From positions 31,091,811 through 31,155,810 of the forward strand of contig CM040085.1 of the NCBI GenBank assembly GCA_022496805.1: a DNA stretch of 64,000 bases. The letters are read 5' to 3'. The notes below the pieces were generated by a model. That model ran no database searches and was not told the origin of the DNA. It worked only from the letters and a program-made list of their open reading frames with translations. Of this stretch, positions 58,019-64,000 are shown piece after piece (the stretch's first letter is position 1; each line of letters begins with the position of its first letter). This DNA comes from Pohlia nutans. Lineage: Eukaryota; Streptophyta; Bryopsida; Bryales; Mniaceae. The position numbers were made by a program, and so were the translations under genes.

Positions 58019-58969
58019 TTCCAGTCACGACGAAAGTCGGAGCTGGTTTAGCATACATTGAATGGTACGTTCGTCGTCAGGACAATTCCATGGAATTGGT
58101 CATGGTGACGAAATTTCGTTTCGTCTGCATGACCATTCCAAGGCATCTCCACGACTGTTCCGGGTCGAGGTACACTGGACCTCCGCACCAGGCAACTAGA
58201 CCTCCGCACCTCGTCGTCGTTGCGCCTGCCCTCTCAACCGCAGCGCTTCTCCGCAGCGTCCGCCCCGAGCTGCTGGACTGTCGTGCTTGTTGCTTTTCTT
58301 CTCTGACAACGATGTTGCGCTTGCTGATGTAGGACTGTTTTTTTCTATACATGAATGAAGTGGAGTCGATTTTTTCCGTTTTTTCCGTGTGGATGTAGGT
58401 TATCCACCTTCAAGTGTATACCGCAGACACTTACCGTGGAGGCCGTCAATGGTGTGTTTACCTAGCCCTATTTGCAATCACGATAATCGCTTATGTGAAG
58501 GCTGAAAGGTCGGTGTATAATTTTCTTGCATTGTGTTGGTTTTGACCTAATACTGTGTCGTGTTCGCAATCCGTAACGATCGTGTGACTCGTTGCTTTGA
58601 GTAGCTCTGTGTTTGTGTGACTTGACATTTTCTGGCTGTGTCAATTTTGCGAAACGATGGTATCTCAAGTCTCACGTTCAGCCCCAAGGCGAATTATCTT
58701 GTTGCGACCTCATGGGACAATCAGGTGAAGCAATTTTCATTTATTCTTTTAACTGCTGTGGAGCCATCATTTTTTATTTTTTACTCTTGATGAATTGTTG
58801 TTTGTCGCTTGAAGTCCTTTATTTCATTGTTTAAAATATCCATTATGTTTAAAATATCCTTTATTTCATGTACCATAACACATGTACCATAACACTTATT
58901 ATAATGAGTTGATTGATTTGTCAACATTTTGAACACTTGTAATAGGTGAAGAGGATGCATAACACGTAT

Positions 58970-59929
58970 TGGAGTTGCACGAAGAGGATGCAGAAGGTTG
59001 GTTATACAGAGACGAAGGCGCTGCCAATATCGTGCTGGCTTATCATGGCCATCGACCTTCATTTGTAAGAATTTTTACCTTTTCTTGGATATAGTCAAAC
59101 CAGTAGCTTAACCCCCGGTTTAAGGACAAAGGATTCATTGTTTTAAAATGACAAATTTAATTGATCATATTGTGAAAAAATACGATTCAGAAGACACCAA
59201 ATTTTATATCACTGGAATTAGTGACGAACATTGCATGTGTGAAAAAATATGGTTTAGATGAGACCAAATTTTATATCACTGGAATTAGTGACGAACATTG
59301 CATGTGTGAAAAAATATGGTTTAGATGAGACCAAATTTTATATCACTGGAATTATCGAAGAACATTGCATGTGTTGGTTGAACAAAAAGAAGTGCACATA
59401 GGACCTACTCAAAAATGCTAAAAATTAAATGAGGCCCAATTTGGGCTTCTTGGTTTTTTAGGATTAACCTGCACACCGAAAGGCATGGATCTATTACAGT
59501 TAGTCTGATGGGTCTCTATTTCTTAGCTCATTTACATGTACTTTTAGTGCGCAGATGTGACATTAGGGTATGTGAGTTGGTTGCACCCGATGAAGTATTT
59601 AGCAGGTGAAGCCAAATTTTAGGGTTTTTTTTCACCTTTATGTGATTAGTTGAACCTAATTGACTCTGGCAGGTTGGGAGAGTTCTACGCATTCGCCAAG
59701 CTCCCAAAAACGACAAACAGGTTATTGAAACTCAAAATCAAGTGAAGAAAGATGCCAAGCCGGTTTTGTCTGAGGATGAAAGAAAACTGTGGAGAGAATG
59801 GCCAAGCATGGGTATGGCAACAACATCTGCAGCCTTGGCACATGTGTATGCCTATGAAATCATGCAGCCGTTACTGGGGAAAGATCACGTCTATGCGTTC
59901 CTAAAGCAGCGATTTCTCATGATCAACTG
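58970..59929 (+). pseudogene. IPK1 (inositol-pentakisphosphate 2-kinase) gene fragment, two exons
   Basis: Exon 1 (about 58970-59064) encodes EEDAEGWLYRDEGAANIVLA and ends YHGHRPSF at a GTAAGA donor. Exon 2 (59673-59929, after a CAG acceptor) continues in frame with VGRVLRIRQAPKNDK, then DERKLWRE and IMQPLLGKDHV, and ends at GTAAGT. The sequence and exon junction (SF/VGRVLRIR) fit plant IPK1, which makes phytate (InsP6) from InsP5, and cover only the N-terminal nucleotide-binding lobe. No later exons with the inositol-binding or C-terminal motifs follow before the satellite resumes. The expected start codon appears lost: ATTGGAG stands where ATGGAG is expected, with an in-frame stop just upstream. 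The intron holds a TTAA element. Confidence 0.85.
59108..59467. mobile_element. TTAA-flanked MITE-like element, family D, copy 4
   Basis: It starts TTAACCCCCGGTTTAAGGAC and ends GGTTTTTTAGGATTAA. It is 360 bp rather than about 230 because a ~68-bp unit (TTTTATATCACTGGAATTAG followed by TGACGAACATTGCATGTGTG) is tandemly repeated. It lies in the intron between the two IPK1 exons. Confidence 0.8.
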
Positions 59930-61204
59930 GTAAGTTCAGCATATTCTTGCATATTTTGAGGTCAACTATGTCTTGTTTTGTTGTGTCGGGTCTATGGCTT
60001 TCTTGCTCTCAGTGTGTTGTGCGTCGGAAGCTCAATCTCAACTGTAAAGCATGCATTTCAAGCTATTCATGAGCAACTTCACATACGGCTTTAGCTTCTA
60101 TTGTACCTGGACTAGATGTGTTAATGTTAGGTATGTGTCCCATGTTAATGTTAGGTATGTGTCCCAGTATCTGGCCATGAACTTGCTTATTGAATGAAAT
60201 GACTTTCTAGTGTTTTTTTTCCCAACTTTGTTTTTAACCCTTTAAATTGTGTTCATTCTGTTCACTTGATGGATGGATAGTCTCAAGCACTCCGACTTGT
60301 AAATGGTCCGAGCAAAATGATTATGAGCAACCAAGGGCACTATAGAATCATATGTTGGAGGAAGATCAAGAGCATTGAATAGCCAGAATCATTGCCGGTC
60401 ACATTCAAGATGCCAAGGATTTCATCATTGAGCATCAATTGGGAGTCTTCAAAAAATGTGACCCGGCTCTGGTTTAGAAGGAAGAAGTCTGAAGACATGT
60501 TGGACATGAAGAAGTCCGAAGACCTATACACCACGGTAGCTTAAGTCAAAAGCCTTGGACAAAATTTTGCAGTAAGGACAGAAAAACAGTAGTTGTAAAT
60601 TGGCTCTTTTGTAAGTTAAAGAGAGAAATGTTGTTTTGTTTTTAAACAAGAGATCTGGATTTAGTGTATAGCACTTGTAGTAGCTAAAAAGTTTAGGCAG
60701 TTTTGTATTTTTGTAGATTAATGTACCGTGATAATAAAACTTCATGGTATAAGTTTATCATTCTTTAGAATGTGCTGGTGTGGTGTTATTCTCCAGGTTT
60801 GGAAGTGTCTGCTTCAGAAAAGGAATGTGAGTCATGCGTGTAGGAATGGTCTACTTTAGATACTTCTAGAAATGTACCTACAAAATATTTTTAACCATGA
60901 TCCATTCCTCTCCTATGGTATTGATCAAAATTGCTATAGATGTGAAGATTTCATAGTCAATTTGGTGACATATTTTAGATTCCTTATTGAATTAGTAGCG
61001 TATTAAATTGGCAAATTGCATCTCCCGCTCAAAATTGATTCCATTTCCAAAACAAAATATAATGCTTTGATAGAAGGGAATATTATAAAGGAAAATCATT
61101 TGTTATAATATAAATATAGTATAGATTATGGTTTTTTGTTTTTTTTTAAATATGATATGAATTTTCATTCGTCACTGGTAGTGCGGAGAGCAGCGAAGCC
61201 CTAA

Positions 61205-62619
61205 TTTATAATCCACCCATTGCTTATAGCCACTCATGCACGTGACCAACCTTTATAGACATCATCCAATCAAAAATTTATGATCCACTTGTTGTTTACA
61301 CCCACTCACACATGTGTCTAGCCCTCATAAACACCATCCAATCAAAAATTTATAGTTCACACATTGTTTACACCCACTCACGGATGTGACTAGCCCTTTG
61401 CACACACCAGTCAATAAAAAATTTATAAATCAATCGTTGTTTACATCCGCTCACGTATGCAACTAGTCCTTAGAGACACCATTCGGTCAAAAACTTATAA
61501 TTCTCCCATTGTTTACACCCACTTATGTAAGTGACTAGCTCTTTGCAAAAACCATCCAATCGAAAGTCTTAAATTCACCCGTTGTTTATACCCACTCACA
61601 AATGTGACTAGCCCTTACAGACAACATCCAATCAAAAATTTATAATTCATACATTGCTTACACCCACTTACACAAGTGACTTACCCTTTCCAAACACCAT
61701 TCAATCAAAAATTAATAATTCACCTATTGTTTACATCCACTCATGTATGTAACCAGTCCTTACAGACACCATTCAATCAAAAATTTATAATTCACCCATT
61801 GTTTACACCCACTCACGGATGTGACTAGCCCTTTGTAGACAGCATTCAATCAAAAAATTATAATTCAATGGTTGTTAACATCCACTCACATATACAACTA
61901 GTCCTTACAGACACCATTCAATCAAAAACTTATAGTTCCCCCGTTGTTTACAGCCACTCGTGTAAGTGACTAGCCCTTTGAAAATACCATCCTATCAAAA
62001 TCTTATAATTCACCCATTGTTTACACCCACTCACACATGTGACTAGCCTTTATAGTCAACATTCAATCAAAAGTTTATAATTCATACATTGCTTACATCC
62101 ACTCACACAAGCAACTTGTCCTTTTCAGTCACCATCGAATCAAAAATTTATAACTCCCCCGTTGTTTACATCCACTCATGTATGTGGCTAGCCCTCTGCA
62201 AGCACCATCCAATTAAGAACTTATAATTCATTGGTTGTATATATTCATCCATGTATGTGACTAGCCCACCATACAACCAAAAATTTATAATCTCTCTATT
62301 GTTACATCCACTAACGCATGTCACTAGTCCACCATCCAATCAAATTTCTATTATTCACTCATTGTATATATCCATTGACGCATGTGACTAGCCCTTATAG
62401 TCAGCATTCAATCAAAAATTTACAATTCGTCCATTGTATACACCAACTCAAGCATTTGACTAGCACTTTGCAGACATCATCTAATAAAAAATTTATAATT
62501 TCACCCATTGATTACATGCACTCACACATGTGACTAGTCTTTAGAGACACCATTCAATCAAATATTTATAATTCACCCTTTGTTTACACCCACTCATGTA
62601 TGTAACAAGCCCTTACATG
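61205..62619 (+). repeat. Satellite array, middle block
   Basis: This continues the unit seen in 56640-58018, starting exactly where that block stopped (TTTATAATCCACCCATTG). About twenty imperfect units. Differences between units are as large within this block as between blocks, so the array is old. Confidence 0.95.
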
Positions 62620-62854
62620 AGGAATTTAGGAGCTCATTGATTTTTAACGATTTCGGTACGAAGTCTGGTATTTCATAGGTTCGTGCATTTTTTGCATAGA
62701 TTTCGTGCTAATTCTGCACTGAAGTCGCATGGCTTCTACATTCGCTCTTTTCATCATCTAACAAACTTCAGAATCAGTGCAAAAAATGTACGAACCCATG
62801 AAATATTGAATGTCGCACGGAAATCGTTTAAAATCCGTGGGGTCCTAAATTTGT
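62620..62854. mobile_element. Hairpin MITE inside the satellite
   Basis: The left ~80 bp (GGAATTTAGGAGCTCATTG onward) and right ~80 bp (ending GGGGTCCTAAATTTGT) are imperfect inverted repeats, including ATTTCATAGGTTCGTGCATT and its partner. It is 235 bp. TGA beside each end may be the target duplication. Confidence 0.75.
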
Positions 62855-62935
62855 GATGTATGGACACCATCCAATCAAACATTTATAATTCACCCATTGT
62901 TTATACTAACTCACGCACGTGACTAGCCCTTCCAA
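62855..62935 (+). repeat. Satellite array, last unit
   Basis: One further unit (GGACACCATCCAATCAAACA, then TTCACCCATTGTTTATAC and GACTAGCCCTTCCAA), after which the array ends. Confidence 0.85.
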
Positions 62936-63458
62936 ATTTTGATTTTATTTAATAAATAGTATGCCCTATTGTATAGGACAATCCATTTCTTTGAGGGATT
63001 TCTAGGTGTAAAAATTGAGGAGTTTTACTCCAAGAGCCTACAAAAGAAATGAATTACCTTGCATAAAATCCTTTAAAAAAATTCTCTATTGATATCAAGT
63101 TTCCTCAGACTCGGATCTCTAGAAATTTCCCCCAAGAAATCTCAAACTCTAAATCAACATTACTAAACCATGTAAAGCACCAGCTACAATTTCGGTGAAG
63201 AAAATCATGCTAGTTACGTCCTGAAATGGCATTGTTTTGTATGCCACCACCAAAATCTGACTGATGAGCAAATCGGGAACATACTTGGGAACATCTTGGC
63301 CCGTCCTTTACGACGGGGGACGCTTGAATGTCAGATTGCCCTTGATGGGCTGGCTCTCGGCGCCTTGGCGTGCCGGCCTCGACGCCTCGGGCCTTTTAAT
63401 TGAGGAAGTCCTCATTCAATGCTCCCCCCCCCCTACATGAATAGTATTGAAAATTGTC
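62936..63458. other. Spacer, no gene recognised
   Basis: AT-rich except for a short GC-rich block (63295-63400). No coding or repeat call. Confidence 0.4.
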
Positions 63459-64000
63459 TTAACCCTTTAGTGTTTGGGGTGGTAATGGAGAAACCACAAA
63501 TTTTTTGGTGATATTTCTTTAAAACTCTCGCTATTGAAATTAGGTATATTGTTATTAGTATTTAAACATATAAATTTAAGTATAATTTAATCAAACAAGT
63601 GTCAGTTAAATCTTTGTAAGATCAGACCGTTGGATTGAAATATTATAGTATGTTTGTGAACCGTAAAATGCATACTCAAAAATGAGATTTTGGAGGGTGT
63701 GTGACTTCAAAGTTAAATAGAATTTGGGATAAATTTTCAAAAATGAAAGTGAAGTTGTTCATCAATGACCTATGTGAACACCTCTCCATTGCAATCTTTC
63801 ATGTCAAGAACAAACTCACACATATTTAATGGAAAAATTATATGTGGTTTAGGATAAAAATTTATACATTAAAATATGAAAGGAGTTGGTACATTGATCA
63901 AGATTGGAATACATACACTAATGGAATATGAACAAAAGAACACAATCCAAAAAAAAAATACAAGATAACAAACTTCCAAACACAAGAAATCACGCATAGT
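63459..64000. mobile_element. TTAA-flanked MITE-like element, family G, copy 2, cut by window end
   Basis: It starts TTAACCCTTTAGTGTTTGGG. From about 63630 it matches the reverse complement of 19130-19550, including AAAATGAGATTTTGGAGGGT, GCAATCTTTCATGTCAAGAA and GAAAGGAGTTGGTACATTGA. The other end lies beyond the window. Confidence 0.75.

Larger units (their letters stand above)
58019..61204 (+). mobile_element. ~3.2-kb Helitron-like insertion splitting the satellite
   Basis: Foreign sequence begins TTCCAGTCACGACG and ends GAAGCCCTAA. Removing it joins AATCAAAAA to TTTATAATCCACCC, restoring the satellite unit exactly with no target duplication. A clean A|T insertion, a CTAA 3' end and captured gene exons are Helitron hallmarks. 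A short CACT-ggt-AGTG hairpin lies about 28 bp before the end. Against this, the 5' end is TTC rather than TC at the strict junction, and no Rep/helicase frame is present. The insert carries GC-rich leader-like DNA (58100-58330), an isolated exon-like stretch (58400-58509) and two IPK1 exons. Confidence 0.45.

Overview
The window is nuclear DNA of a green plant: genes split by GT-AG introns, small Ala/Pro-rich arabinogalactan-type peptides, a plant HDA8-type deacetylase, IPK1-type kinase exons, and AT-rich intergenic DNA full of miniature transposons (Stowaway-like, CACTA, MULE-like, TTAA-flanked) plus a decayed Ty3/gypsy relic. The exact lineage cannot be read from the sequence; a land plant is secure and a non-seed plant is only a guess.

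Layout. 1-6 kb: two head-to-head copies of a secreted Ala/Pro-rich peptide gene on the arms of a ~1.1-kb inverted duplication. 6-14.6 kb: transposon-rich DNA without a supported gene. 14.7-15.6 kb: a third, diverged peptide gene with a ~170-bp tandem repeat upstream. 16-20.6 kb: a run of TTAA-flanked elements. 21.0-23.7 kb (minus): a complete five-exon SmF (snRNP core) gene, found by assembling exons each too short to stand out, with TTAA elements in two introns and one whose TTAA overlaps the stop codon. 26.5-27.3 kb (minus): a GC-rich single-exon multi-pass membrane protein of unknown family. 28-37 kb: repeats only. 38.4-42.0 kb (plus): a complete four-exon HDA8-like deacetylase. 43.3-43.9 kb: Ty3/gypsy pol relic. 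44.0-52.8 kb (minus): a fifteen-exon FANCI gene of the Fanconi anaemia DNA-crosslink repair pathway, including one GC-AG intron. 56.6-62.9 kb: a ~70-bp satellite split by a ~3.2-kb Helitron-like insertion carrying two spliceable exons of an IPK1 gene. The window ends inside another TTAA element.

The host genes have unrelated housekeeping roles (splicing, chromatin, DNA repair, cell surface) and form no operon or cluster. What unites the window is a set of TTAA-flanked elements with CCCC/CCCT-type inverted ends: at least nine sequence families and about sixteen copies. Several families carry a different short subterminal palindrome, and several copies abut or share a TTAA. TTAA target sites and CCC termini recall piggyBac, but no transposase is present. 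This is the best candidate here for something not well described.
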